From assembly GCA_040755395.1 (NCBI GenBank), contig JBFMAX010000001.1, forward strand, positions 698,826-762,825: a DNA stretch of 64,000 bases. The letters run 5' to 3'. Positions within the stretch are counted from its first letter, which is position 1; the number at the start of each line of letters is the position of its first letter. The position numbers and the translations under genes are program-made. Below are positions 37,417-45,734 of the stretch, in pieces. A model generated the notes under the pieces. The model did no database searches. It was not told the origin of the DNA and saw nothing but the letters and a program-made list of their open reading frames with translations. Origin of the DNA: Nitrospirota bacterium (GTDB lineage Bacteria > Nitrospirota > Nitrospiria > Nitrospirales > Nitrospiraceae).

Positions 37417-38871
37417 TCATTTTCCTATACAAAATTCGGAGAAGATGCGCTCGAGGATCTCGTCGGTCGTCACGGCTCCGGTTATCTCGCCCAGCGCATC
37501 GGTCGCCGCCCGCAGATCCAACGCGACAAACTCCCCCGCGAGCTTGTTATTCACGGAATCAACAGCGTGGAGCAGCGCGTCCCGAGTTCGCGCCAGGGCC
37601 GACTGATGGCGCAAGTTGGCGATGACCGCGCCCTCGCTGGCCTCGAGATCGGGGCGGACCAGCAGCGCCCGGAGCCGCTCTCGCAATTCGTCCAGGCCAG
37701 CGCCGGTTTTTGCCGACACACTCACTAGGGGAGCGGTGGGCGTGCCGCCTTCCAAACCGGGTAAGGCGGCCGGATCGATGTGGCGGGGCAAATCGTTCTT
37801 ATTCACCACAACGATTGACGGCTTCCCCTTGGCCTCCTGCAACAGCGCATGATCCTCAGGGCCGAGTCGCTGGGACCCGTCTATGACGGCCAGAATCACA
37901 TCCGCCTGCTCGGTCGCGAGACGGGTTCGCCGAATGCCCTCCTGCTCGACCGGATCCAGCGTGTCCCGGAGACCTGCCGTATCGAGTAGACGAACCGGCA
38001 CTCCTTTGATGTTGAGGATTTCTTCCAGCACGTCGCGGGTAGTCCCGGGGATAGAGGTCACGATCGCCCGATCCGTCCGAAGCAGCGCATTCATCAAACT
38101 CGATTTCCCGACATTGGGACGGCCGACAATGGCCACCTTCGCGCCCTCGCGCAGGATCCGGCCTTCACGTCCCGTCTCCAGCAAACCGGAGATCCGGTCT
38201 ATGATCCGCCGCAGCGCCGTAAGGAGTTCGTCCTGGTGGACGAACACGATATCTTCTTCCGCAAAGTCGATGGCGGCTTCGACGTGGGCCAGCAGCCGGA
38301 TCAGCGACTCCCGAATCGCCTCGATCTCGGACGAAAGGCTCCCACGCAACTGGTCCTGCGCCAACTTCAGACCGGCGGCGGTCTTCGCCCTGATCGTATC
38401 TAACACCGCTTCGGCCTGCGCAAGGTCCAACCGTCCGTTCAGGAAGGCCCGCTTGGTGAATTCGCCCGGCTCCGCCAACCTGGCTCCTGCCGCCAGGAGG
38501 GCCTCGCACAGGGCCTGCAACACCAGAAGCCCGCCGTGACAGTGGAATTCCACGACATCTTCGGCCGTAAAAGACCGCGGCCGACGCATGACGACGACCA
38601 GCGCTTCATCAATGAGAGACGGGCGTGCGCCCCCGCTACCGGCGGCCGAGGGTCGGCCATCGGGGCCGGCCGAGCTTCGTTGTAGCGACTCAAGATCGGC
38701 ATGATACAGGGTGTGGCTTCTGACCGAATGAAGGGATCGGCCCGATTTCAAACGAACCAACCGGGACGCGATGGCGATGGCCTGGGCACCGCTGACACGG
38801 ACAATGCCGATGCCTCCCTCACCGACCGGCGTGGCAATCGCGCAAATGGTGTCTTCGAGCGCGCCGCCCAT
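37417..38871 (-). CDS. mnmE: tRNA modification GTPase MnmE
   Basis: GTPase partner of MnmG; 484 residues. The N-terminal THF-binding domain starts DTICAIATPVGEGGIGIVRVSG. The helical domain contains the G domain with P-loop GRPNVGKSSLMNALL, GTTRDVLEE, DTAGLRDTLDPVEQEGI and VNKNDL. The C-terminus ends in FCIGK, where the invariant Cys of the C-x-G-K motif acts in the modification chemistry. Between yidC and mnmG in the usual order. Confidence 0.97.
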   Translation of the reverse strand: MGGALEDTICAIATPVGEGGIGIVRVSGAQAIAIASRLVRLKSGRSLHSVRSHTLYHADLESLQRSSAGPDGRPSAAGSGGARPSLIDEALVVVMRRPRSFTAEDVVEFHCHGGLLVLQALCEALLAAGARLAEPGEFTKRAFLNGRLDLAQAEAVLDTIRAKTAAGLKLAQDQLRGSLSSEIEAIRESLIRLLAHVEAAIDFAEEDIVFVHQDELLTALRRIIDRISGLLETGREGRILREGAKVAIVGRPNVGKSSLMNALLRTDRAIVTSIPGTTRDVLEEILNIKGVPVRLLDTAGLRDTLDPVEQEGIRRTRLATEQADVILAVIDGSQRLGPEDHALLQEAKGKPSIVVVNKNDLPRHIDPAALPGLEGGTPTAPLVSVSAKTGAGLDELRERLRALLVRPDLEASEGAVIANLRHQSALARTRDALLHAVDSVNNKLAGEFVALDLRAATDALGEITGAVTTDEILERIFSEFCIGK

Positions 38872-38894
38872 AGACGGGTCTTTCTCGACTTCAG

Positions 38895-40664
38895 CTAGTT
38901 TTCAGCATCGGCCTGCGGGATGGCTTGTCCTTTCTTCCGCTTTCCGCGCGCCGGCGATTCGGGCTCTCCCGCTTCCTTCTCTGAAGGAGCGTCTCCGACG
39001 GCGACGACGGGCCGTCTCAAGAAATATCGCTCAGTGATGAGCTGCTGGGCGATGGTCAGCACATTGTTCGTCAGCCAATAGAGCACCAGACCGGCTGGAA
39101 ACGTGATGAAAAGAAACGTCATGAAGACCGGCAGCAACAACATGATCTTGGCCTGGGTCGGGTCCATCGTCGTCGGCGTGATCTTTTGCTGGATGACCAT
39201 GGTGACGCCCATGATCAGCGGGAGGACGTAATAAGGGTCCTGGGCCGAGAGGTCGGTGATCCAGAGGATAAAAGGCGCCTGGCGGAGATCGATCGTCATG
39301 TAGAGGATGTTGAAGAGCGCGACGAACACCGGCATCTGGAGCAGCATCGGCAGGCATCCCCCGACGGGGTTGACCTTGTGATCGCGATACAGTTTGATCA
39401 ACTCTTTGTTCAGCCGATCGCGGTCATCCTTGTATTTCGCCTGCAGGGCCGCCACCTTGGGCTGGATCACCTGCATCTGCTTCATCGATTTATAACTCTT
39501 GAATTGGAGCGGGACGAACAGCAGCTTGATCCCGACCGTCAGCAGAATGATCGTCACGCCGTAATTGTGCGTGTAGTCGTACAAGAAACGGAGCACATAG
39601 AAGAGCGGCTTGGCCACCGCCTTGACGAAACTCCAGCTTCCGTAAATGAACCAGCCGAAGTCGATCGTGTCCTCTAACCCGACATTCAACGCCTTGAGCG
39701 TATCGTATTCCTTGGGCCCGGCGTAGAGTTGCGCCGCGATGCCCGAGCCGGCAGTCGGCTGGGCGGTCCGAATACCGGCCGAGACGAGCTTGTCTCCTTC
39801 TTTTTTGATCACCGCGGCCGTGGCTTGGGCGGGTATCAGGACGCTCAGAAAATATTTGTCTTGCAGCGCCACCCACCGGACCGCGCCCTTGCGCTCTTCC
39901 TCGGCATCCGGAAGATTCTTTTGGACCTTGTCATCGACCAGCGACGCCGGACCGATGAGCCCGATGAATCCCTCTCCCCATTCGACGATGCCGAAGTTCG
40001 TGCCGAGGCCGATGTCGAGCGGGCCGGCCAGGCCTTCGGTCCTGACCGCTACATCGACCAGATAGCTCTGGTAGCGGAAGGTCAGTTGTTTCTCGACCGC
40101 GACGCCGGACCGTGCGTCGCGATACCGGAATGTGACATGTCCGACGGGATGGGCTGGGGCGAGGGTCGCCACGTCCTGCTCGACTTGGTAGAGCGATTCG
40201 TTGAGCGCCTTGCTGAGGGTTTCGTCCGGAGTCACAAGATTCAGGGGTCGTTGAAATGCGCCGTCTTCATGGACCAGTTGCACCGGTCGGTGTCCGGCTC
40301 CCGGGCCCATTGTATAGCGCTTTAACTCCCAACTCTTCAGCACTCCGCCACGGTTGGTGAGAACCGCGCGGAACAGGTCGGTTTCCACCACCACCGTCTG
40401 TTCCTCGGACGGAGGACCTGAACCCTGATCCCGGTTAAGCGCAAGGCGCTGGTCGGCGGCTGACGCATCAGCAGGAACCGATCGTTCGACCCCGACCCTG
40501 TCCGAGGCAGGGGAAGACGGAACACCCGACGAGGCGTTCTTGTCCGATTCTCGGCTTTGCTCGGTCCGGGGAGAAGGGAGAAGCCCAAACTCTTTGAGGA
40601 GGTAGTCGTAGCCGATAATGACGGCGAGAGAGATGATCAAGAAGAGAATGACTCGTTTTTCCAT
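38895..40664 (-). CDS. yidC: Membrane protein insertase YidC
   Basis: Inner-membrane insertase for Sec-dependent and independent proteins; 589 residues. An N-terminal anchor (VILFLIISLAVIIGYDYLL) is followed by a large periplasmic P1 domain (about 60-350). The conserved insertase core comes next: YGVTIILLTVGIKLLFVPLQ with the positively charged groove residue, LYRDHKVNPVGGCLPMLLQM, QMPVFVALFNILYM and FPAGLVLYWLTNNVLTIAQQ. A short basic tail follows. The P1 domain confirms a Gram-negative type. Confidence 0.97.
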   Translation of the reverse strand: MEKRVILFLIISLAVIIGYDYLLKEFGLLPSPRTEQSRESDKNASSGVPSSPASDRVGVERSVPADASAADQRLALNRDQGSGPPSEEQTVVVETDLFRAVLTNRGGVLKSWELKRYTMGPGAGHRPVQLVHEDGAFQRPLNLVTPDETLSKALNESLYQVEQDVATLAPAHPVGHVTFRYRDARSGVAVEKQLTFRYQSYLVDVAVRTEGLAGPLDIGLGTNFGIVEWGEGFIGLIGPASLVDDKVQKNLPDAEEERKGAVRWVALQDKYFLSVLIPAQATAAVIKKEGDKLVSAGIRTAQPTAGSGIAAQLYAGPKEYDTLKALNVGLEDTIDFGWFIYGSWSFVKAVAKPLFYVLRFLYDYTHNYGVTIILLTVGIKLLFVPLQFKSYKSMKQMQVIQPKVAALQAKYKDDRDRLNKELIKLYRDHKVNPVGGCLPMLLQMPVFVALFNILYMTIDLRQAPFILWITDLSAQDPYYVLPLIMGVTMVIQQKITPTTMDPTQAKIMLLLPVFMTFLFITFPAGLVLYWLTNNVLTIAQQLITERYFLRRPVVAVGDAPSEKEAGEPESPARGKRKKGQAIPQADAEN

Positions 40665-40802
40665 TGACCGACAGGATTCCCGGTCCTAACTCGGAAATCG
40701 GGCCCGAATCTGACTCAAACACCGCAATCCGGTTAGCCCGAGAATGAAGGGTTCATGATCCGTGATCGTGCCCCATCCCGCAAGGTCTCTCGCTCGGGTC
40801 AG

Positions 40803-41012
40803 TCATTTCACCGGATCGCATCCCCCTGGATGAAACGGGTGACATTTGGCCAGCCGAAGGCAGGTCAACCCGAGCCCTCGCCAGACTCCGTATCGCGAAA
40901 TGGCATCGGTCGCATATTCCGAACAAGTCGGCTCGAATCGGCAGGCAGGCCTCAAGAACGGCGACACCCACCGGCGGTATGTCCGAATCACTGTGAGGCA
41001 GAGCTGTCGCAT
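40803..41012 (-). CDS. yidD: Membrane protein insertion efficiency factor YidD
   Basis: A 69-residue protein carrying the family core [21 protein letters not shown], with the hallmark Cys-x-x-x-x-x-Cys pair, and the end [11 protein letters not shown]. It assists YidC-dependent insertion. Its start overlaps the end of rnpA by 25 bases, and it lies between rnpA and yidC as in most bacteria, implying co-translation. Confidence 0.95.
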   Translation of the reverse strand: MRQLCLTVIRTYRRWVSPFLRPACRFEPTCSEYATDAISRYGVWRGLGLTCLRLAKCHPFHPGGCDPVK

Positions 41013-41377
41013 CTTTCAACAGCGTCCGGCTGCAGGAGGCCTTGGCGCCGCAACATGGAAAGCCATGACGACCGCAAGGTTCGAAACGGCACCGTCAAGG
41101 CATCGCGCTTAGGAAACACCAGGCACTCGTGGCCCTCGACGACCTCGTTGTGAACGCATCGGATCAATTCCCGGAACAGACGCTTAGCCCGGTTTCGCTG
41201 GACAGCCCCGCCCAGCCGCTTTCCCGCCACCACACCGAAACGGCTGGACGCGTCCTGCGAAGGCGACACCAACACATTGAAAAACGCCGTGGAAATTCGA
41301 CGGCCGGTTCGCTTCACGCGCTCGATATCGCCGCTCCTGCGCATGAAGAGAGCCCGGGCTCCGCGCGCTCGTGTCAT
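40988..41377 (-). CDS. rnpA: Ribonuclease P protein component
   Basis: Basic protein cofactor of RNase P; about 129 residues. The family blocks are [20 protein letters not shown] and the RNR-type motif [18 protein letters not shown], which contacts the RNA subunit. ATG 41377 gives an N-terminus of usual length; a TTG at 41401 would add eight residues and an ATG at 41344 would remove eleven. The C-terminal 20 residues are longer than usual. 251 bases separate it from rpmH, with no gene in between. Confidence 0.9.
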   Translation of the reverse strand: MTRARGARALFMRRSGDIERVKRTGRRISTAFFNVLVSPSQDASSRFGVVAGKRLGGAVQRNRAKRLFRELIRCVHNEVVEGHECLVFPKRDALTVPFRTLRSSWLSMLRRQGLLQPDAVERCDSSASQ

Positions 41378-41628
41378 CTCTGAAAACCGATCAGAAGACA
41401 ACCGGAGAAGCAGCGAGTAACCTGAGAGGAACCGCGAGGCAAGAACGCGACGGATCGTATCCCAGTCCGAAAAGCGGCCCTGACGGCCTGAAGCGGAACC
41501 CTATGACGCCCACAGAGGAGAGTTCGTCGAACGGATCGGCACTTGTGGCAGCGTCCCTCTCCTCGCTGACTTGCGCTGTCGCGATTTCCCTTCGTAACCG
41601 GGGAGTGGCGATGAGCCTCCGAGAACGC

Positions 41629-41766
41629 TCACACCGTCAGCCGTGCACGTCCCTTCGCTCGACGGCGCGCCAACACCTTGCGGCCGTTCTTGGTGCTCAT
41701 ACGCTTGCGGAAGCCGTGTTCCCTTTTCCTTTTCAAATTCGATGGTTGCCGAAACGTAAACGACAT
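41629..41766 (-). CDS. rpmH: 50S ribosomal protein L34
   Basis: A 45-residue, extremely basic protein: [20 protein letters not shown], then [20 protein letters not shown], an unmistakable L34. GAAGGAG precedes ATG 41766, so the longer upstream frame is rejected. First gene of the rpmH-rnpA-yidD-yidC-mnmE-mnmG-rsmG-parAB cluster, behind a near-consensus promoter. Confidence 0.97.
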   Translation of the reverse strand: MSFTFRQPSNLKRKREHGFRKRMSTKNGRKVLARRRAKGRARLTV

Positions 41767-41809
41767 GCTCGACTCCTTCACACCTTGATCGCCACAACAC
41801 AGTGGCGGC

Positions 41810-41838
41810 ATTATATGGGCGGTATCTACGAGAGTCAA
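41810..41838 (-). promoter_or_regulatory. Near-consensus promoter of rpmH
   Basis: On the minus strand, TTGACT (41838-41833), a 17-base spacer and perfect TATAAT (41815-41810) lie 44 bases before the rpmH start. This is the best sigma70-type promoter in the window, fitting a ribosomal protein gene. Confidence 0.8.
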
Positions 41839-42181
41839 TCTCCGGTTGGCTCAGGGAGAATTGGGAAACGCAGGGGAAAGTGATCCGGCTCCGAGGGTTG
41901 AACCGCTTCTACGCAAGTCAGGGATAGGGAGATTACTGGGGCGATTTTGCCGGCTTCGAGCAAACCTGCCACAAGATGAGGCGGGCCATGTGTGCTATCT
42001 CTGCAAGAAAACCCTTGCAACTCGTTCTGTCATCGGCGCTTTTACCGATTCCCGCACCGAGGCACTCAGCTTGCTTTGAACAGTTCGCTTCTCATTCATC
42101 ATCACATGATGAGACTCAGTCCTCAAGCCTAGATCACCACTCTATGTCCAGGTATCTGTCCAGAAAGGAGGTGAATCCCAT
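41839..42181 (+). other. Intergenic region upstream of 42182; no dnaA or DnaA-box cluster
   Basis: 343 bases between the divergent rpmH promoter and the next + gene. I find no TTATCCACA boxes and no dnaA. TCATCA-TCACA-TGATGA near 42098 is a small palindrome. AAAGGAGGTG at 42167-42176 is a very strong RBS for the gene at 42182. Confidence 0.5.
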
Positions 42182-42427
42182 ATGAAGCACTCCGCGACAT
42201 TGATGATCGCGCTGGCGACGGCTCTGATCTTTGCGTCTTTGAGCGTCGTCCAAGCCGATGAGCCAACTGCGACTCCTGCGCCGGCCGCCCCGACGACAGA
42301 GGCTCCGGCGGTGGCGCCCGCTCCGGCCGAAGCCGAGAAGAAAGCCGAGAGCGAACCGGAGAAGAAGGAGAAGAAGGCGAAGAAGCACGCCAAGAAGGCC
42401 AAGAAGAGAGCACAAAAGAAGAGCTGA
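42182..42427 (+). CDS. Secreted Ala/Pro/Lys-rich small protein
   Basis: An 81-residue protein of biased composition. A signal peptide (LMIALATALIFASLSVVQA, cleavage before DEPT near residue 25) precedes an Ala/Pro/Glu linker (PTATPAPAAPTTEAPAVAPA). The tail is almost pure Lys/Ala/Glu (EKKEKKAKKHAKKAKKRAQ), resembling histone-like basic tails. It could bind peptidoglycan, acidic polymers or DNA outside the cytoplasm; none is shown. The very strong SD (AAAGGAGGTG) suggests high expression. Upstream of a lipoprotein and two L,D-transpeptidases on the same strand. Confidence 0.75.
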   Translation: MKHSATLMIALATALIFASLSVVQADEPTATPAPAAPTTEAPAVAPAPAEAEKKAESEPEKKEKKAKKHAKKAKKRAQKKS

Positions 42428-42488
42428 AAGATAAAGAACTTGAGGGGGAAACGGAACGGCTACGACAGCCTGAGGGGAGGCAACATCG

Positions 42489-43112
42489 ATGAAGTTCGCG
42501 TTGACAATGATATCGGCCGCCGCAGGGCTCCTCCTCATGACCGCCTGCGCGAAACCTCCCAGCGAGCAACTGGAAGCCGCCGAGAAGGCGGTCAAGGAAG
42601 CCCAAGAGAGCGGCGCGGCAACCTATGCGGCCGAGGACTTTGCCAAACTGGAAGGGATGCTGGCCAACGCCAAGAAGGAAGTGGCGGATCAGGAGGCCAA
42701 GTTTGTGCTCATTCGGGATTACGGTAAAGCCGAGCAACTCGCGGCCAGCGCCAAGGCCGAAGCGGCGAAGGTCAAGAGCGAAGCCGAAAAGAAGAAAGAG
42801 GAAGCCAAACAGGCGGCGATCCAGATGCAGCAAGTCGCGCAAGAATCCGTGAAGGCGACGCAGGACTTGGTCGCCAAGGCGCCGGCGGGCAAGGATAGGG
42901 CGGCGCTGGAATCGATTAAAGCCGACGCGCAAGGGCTGAGCGCGTCGCTCGATGAAGTCCAAAAAGCGCTGGATGCCGGGGATTACCTCGGGGCCCAGGC
43001 GAAGGCCAAGGCGATCCAGGACCAAAGCCAGAAACTCTCGACGGAAATCCAGAACGCGTTGGCGAAGGTCGGCGGGGCGAAGGGGAAAAAGATTCGACCT
43101 GCCAAGAAATAG
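42489..43112 (+). CDS. Coiled-coil lipoprotein
   Basis: A 207-residue lipoprotein: signal sequence with lipobox LMTAC, Cys20 being the acylated residue. The mature part is long Ala/Lys/Glu-rich helix (EQLEAAEKAVKEAQESGAA; AKVKSEAEKKKEEAKQAAIQ) and fits DUF4398-like envelope proteins. A basic C-terminus (GAKGKKIRPAKK) could contact peptidoglycan or the surface. It is followed 19 bases later by the first L,D-transpeptidase, itself starting with a similar helical region, so they may act together. Confidence 0.78.
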   Translation: MKFALTMISAAAGLLLMTACAKPPSEQLEAAEKAVKEAQESGAATYAAEDFAKLEGMLANAKKEVADQEAKFVLIRDYGKAEQLAASAKAEAAKVKSEAEKKKEEAKQAAIQMQQVAQESVKATQDLVAKAPAGKDRAALESIKADAQGLSASLDEVQKALDAGDYLGAQAKAKAIQDQSQKLSTEIQNALAKVGGAKGKKIRPAKK

Positions 43113-43131
43113 GCTACAATTGGGCTGTGAC

Positions 43132-44286
43132 ATGATGTCTGCTTCATGTGTTCAGCATCTCCGAGCCTCTCTTGCAGCCTTCCTGTTGGCGTGGGCTGTG
43201 TCCGGCTGTGTCCAGACGGTTCCCGGCGACCTGGTCGAAGCGGTCGACGCCTTGGACCGTGAATTGGCGGCGACACGGGCGGCGGAGTTTGCGCCGGAAG
43301 AATACACCCGGTTCGCCCGGCATTGGGTCGCGTTCAAGGCAAAACTGGCGACGGAAGAGGATGCAATCCGTTGGCCGTGGGAACCGAATCGTCTGGAAGC
43401 GGAGCTCCGGACCATCCAGGAGGAAGGCGCCTGGGCGGTGAAGGAGGCGGAGCGGAACCGTGAAGCGTTGCGAATCAAAGCCGAAACCAGGGTCGGCCGA
43501 CTCGAACAACGGCTCCGGGACTTCCAAGTCCGGGTGAACGAGATTGAGGGGCGAGCGGTTTTGGGAGCGCGTTCCATGGAAGCGGAACTCTTGATCAGGC
43601 AGGCCCGCTCGTTCCTGGAGAACGAACAGTATGACCGGTCGCTGGAAGCAGCGATGCAGGCGTCCAAGTCCTTGGCCGCTCAGGCGGCGGTGTTAAACGT
43701 CGCGTTGGGGCGATACGCCGATGAAGAGCGGGTCGGCATCTGGCGCCGAATGGTCAGGCAGACGATCGAGTGGTCCCGGACCCATCGCGCCCCGGCTATT
43801 GTGGTGAGCAAGGCGGATCGGACCTTGATCTTGTACAAAAACGGTCGCAAGGTGCTGTCGTACCCGGTGCGATTGGGCTACAACGGCATACTCGAAAAAC
43901 GCTATCAGGGAGACGGCGCGACGCCCGAAGGACATTATCGAATCGTCAAAAAACGCGGAGAAGGCCAGACGCAGTTCTATCGCGCCCTCCAGCTCGATTA
44001 TCCGAACGCGGAAGACCGTCGCCGGTTCCGATCGGCCCGCCGATCCGGCGATCTCCCGGCCGGAAAGGGGATCGGCGGTCTCATCGAGATTCACGGCATC
44101 GACAACCCGTTCATGAATCAGACGCTAGGGTGTATCATGCTGGAGAATCCGCACATGGAAGCGTTGTACAATCGGGTCGAGACCGGCACGCCGGTGACCA
44201 TCGTGGGGGCGCTGAATGTCGAGAACTCCGTCTCTCTGGTTCTCGCTGATTTGGAAGCGTCACAGGATTCTGAAGAAGAAACCTGA
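43132..44286 (+). CDS. L,D-transpeptidase lipoprotein with helical N-terminal region
   Basis: A 384-residue envelope enzyme that would make 3-3 peptidoglycan crosslinks or attach lipoproteins. The lipobox-like AWAVSGC gives Cys about 26. Residues about 30-210 are helical (coiled coil with RVGRLEQRLRDFQVRVNEIE). The YkuD domain follows: IVVSKADRTLILYKNGRKVL, YQGDGATPEGHYRIVKKRGE, and the catalytic HGIDNPFMNQTLGCIML with the conserved His and Cys. Catalytic residues are intact. Confidence 0.88.
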   Translation: MMSASCVQHLRASLAAFLLAWAVSGCVQTVPGDLVEAVDALDRELAATRAAEFAPEEYTRFARHWVAFKAKLATEEDAIRWPWEPNRLEAELRTIQEEGAWAVKEAERNREALRIKAETRVGRLEQRLRDFQVRVNEIEGRAVLGARSMEAELLIRQARSFLENEQYDRSLEAAMQASKSLAAQAAVLNVALGRYADEERVGIWRRMVRQTIEWSRTHRAPAIVVSKADRTLILYKNGRKVLSYPVRLGYNGILEKRYQGDGATPEGHYRIVKKRGEGQTQFYRALQLDYPNAEDRRRFRSARRSGDLPAGKGIGGLIEIHGIDNPFMNQTLGCIMLENPHMEALYNRVETGTPVTIVGALNVENSVSLVLADLEASQDSEEET

Positions 44287-44316
44287 ACCTGCGTCCATCC
44301 TCGGTGACGGTGCCCC

Positions 44317-44961
44317 ATGCTAGACCTGCAACGGACATCCCTGCTTTTCCTCTCTGCCCTTATCGCGGTTGTGTTCTTGGCGCTTCCGAAAAGCAGCGGC
44401 TTGACCGAATCCGGCGCGTCGGCGATTCAGGAAAAAGAGCAAGTCGATGAACACACCCTTCAGGTCCTCCGATCTCGCCGCGTCGCGCTCGCCCGACAAT
44501 TGGCGCAGTACGGACCATCCGGGTACTACCTTGTCGTGGACACGGCGCGGAATCGGCTCTTCGTGAAACGGAAGGACGAAGTGGTGCTCGCAGCGACGGC
44601 TTCCACCGGCAGCGGCACCATCCTCGACAAGCCGGGCCAGGCCAATGCTCAATGGGTGTTCGACACGCCCAGGGGAGAGTTTACGATTCAGTCGAAGCTC
44701 ACCAACCCGGTTTGGGTGAAACCGGACTGGGCCTACTTGGAGGAAGGCCGGGAAGTCCCCTCCGATCCCGCCGAACGAGTGGAAGCCGGGGTCCTCGGTG
44801 AATATGCGTTGGGTTTCGGCAAGGGCTATTTCATTCACGGCACCCTCTATACACGCTTACTGGGCAAGAACGTCACGCATGGCTGTATCAGATTGAGCGA
44901 CGACGATCTCAAAGCGGTCTATCGGCTCGCCAAGATCGGCACTCCGATCATGATCTTCTGA
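44317..44961 (+). CDS. L,D-transpeptidase (YkuD domain)
   Basis: A 214-residue secreted enzyme. The hydrophobic N-terminus TSLLFLSALIAVVFLALP is a signal peptide or anchor. The YkuD domain starts GYYLVVDTARNRLFVKRKDE and continues through DTPRGEFTIQSKLTNPVWVK. The catalytic segment is FIHGTLYTRLLGKNVTHGCI, with both His and the nucleophilic Cys in order. It is shorter than its neighbour and lacks the helical domain, so the two may differ in substrate. 30-base gap to the upstream gene. Confidence 0.9.
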   Translation: MLDLQRTSLLFLSALIAVVFLALPKSSGLTESGASAIQEKEQVDEHTLQVLRSRRVALARQLAQYGPSGYYLVVDTARNRLFVKRKDEVVLAATASTGSGTILDKPGQANAQWVFDTPRGEFTIQSKLTNPVWVKPDWAYLEEGREVPSDPAERVEAGVLGEYALGFGKGYFIHGTLYTRLLGKNVTHGCIRLSDDDLKAVYRLAKIGTPIMIF

Positions 44962-44966
44962 CTCCG

Positions 44967-45623
44967 TTGAGCGCCCCTCTTCCTGCGCACACCTCGACAA
45001 CGCCCTTCGCCGGTTCCCTCGCCCGACTTGCCCGGCTGTGCCTGGCCGCGTGCCTTGCGGCGTCACCGGGTATAGCCGGCGCGGCCGAAGACCCTGATGC
45101 GCTGCGTGAAGCCAACCGAGTGCTGGAAGAGGAAATCAAGTTGGCGGCCAAACCCCAAATCTATCTGCTCCTGGACTTGCCCGCCAACGCGATGTCGATC
45201 AAGGGACGAGGAATCGAACTTCATCGGTTCCCGATCGTGGCCTGGCGCGCATCGACCCAGCGGCCGCTGGGAACAGTCTTTCGTCTGCAGGCGAGGCCGC
45301 CGGTCGCGCGGCCCAAAGCCGCCCTCGCTGAAAATCCTGAACAGGTCCCGATCGAGCTCAAGGACATGCCCGTCGCGTTCGAACTGCAGTTTGATCCGCC
45401 GCTTACCCTGTGGATCGCGCCTCCGCCAACCGAAGGGCCGTGGGGTTGGGTCAAGAGTCGGAGCAAGGAATGGTGGAGCCGGGTTCGATCCTGGGTTGCG
45501 TCGGACGCGTCCGCCAATGCGCCGCACCTCCGGCTCACGCTCTCGACGGACGACGCCCGCTCTCTGGCTTGGTCGGTGACGGAGGGTCTGCCTCTGCTGA
45601 TCATCCGCTCACGTCTGAACTAG
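44967..45623 (+). CDS. Secreted protein of unknown function in the L,D-transpeptidase cluster
   Basis: A 218-residue protein starting with TTG 44967. A signal peptide (LARLCLAACLAASPGIAGAA) ends near residue 40. The mature part has a short helix (LREANRVLEEEIKLA) and then strands such as QIYLLLDLPANAMSIKGRGI and FELQFDPPLTLWIAP. The phrase resembles the first strands of L,D-transpeptidase domains, but no His/Cys catalytic motif is present, so it may be a degenerate or accessory YkuD-like fold. Five bases after the preceding gene. Confidence 0.65.
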   Translation: MSAPLPAHTSTTPFAGSLARLARLCLAACLAASPGIAGAAEDPDALREANRVLEEEIKLAAKPQIYLLLDLPANAMSIKGRGIELHRFPIVAWRASTQRPLGTVFRLQARPPVARPKAALAENPEQVPIELKDMPVAFELQFDPPLTLWIAPPPTEGPWGWVKSRSKEWWSRVRSWVASDASANAPHLRLTLSTDDARSLAWSVTEGLPLLIIRSRLN

Positions 45624-45734
45624 GCCGACGGCACAATCCCGCTTTTCCGCCGTTTGCGTTTTCCGACCACGCACCCTAAGATAACCAACACCGGACGCGG
45701 AAGGACGCGTCGCCGTTTGCGCGCGGAGGCAAGC

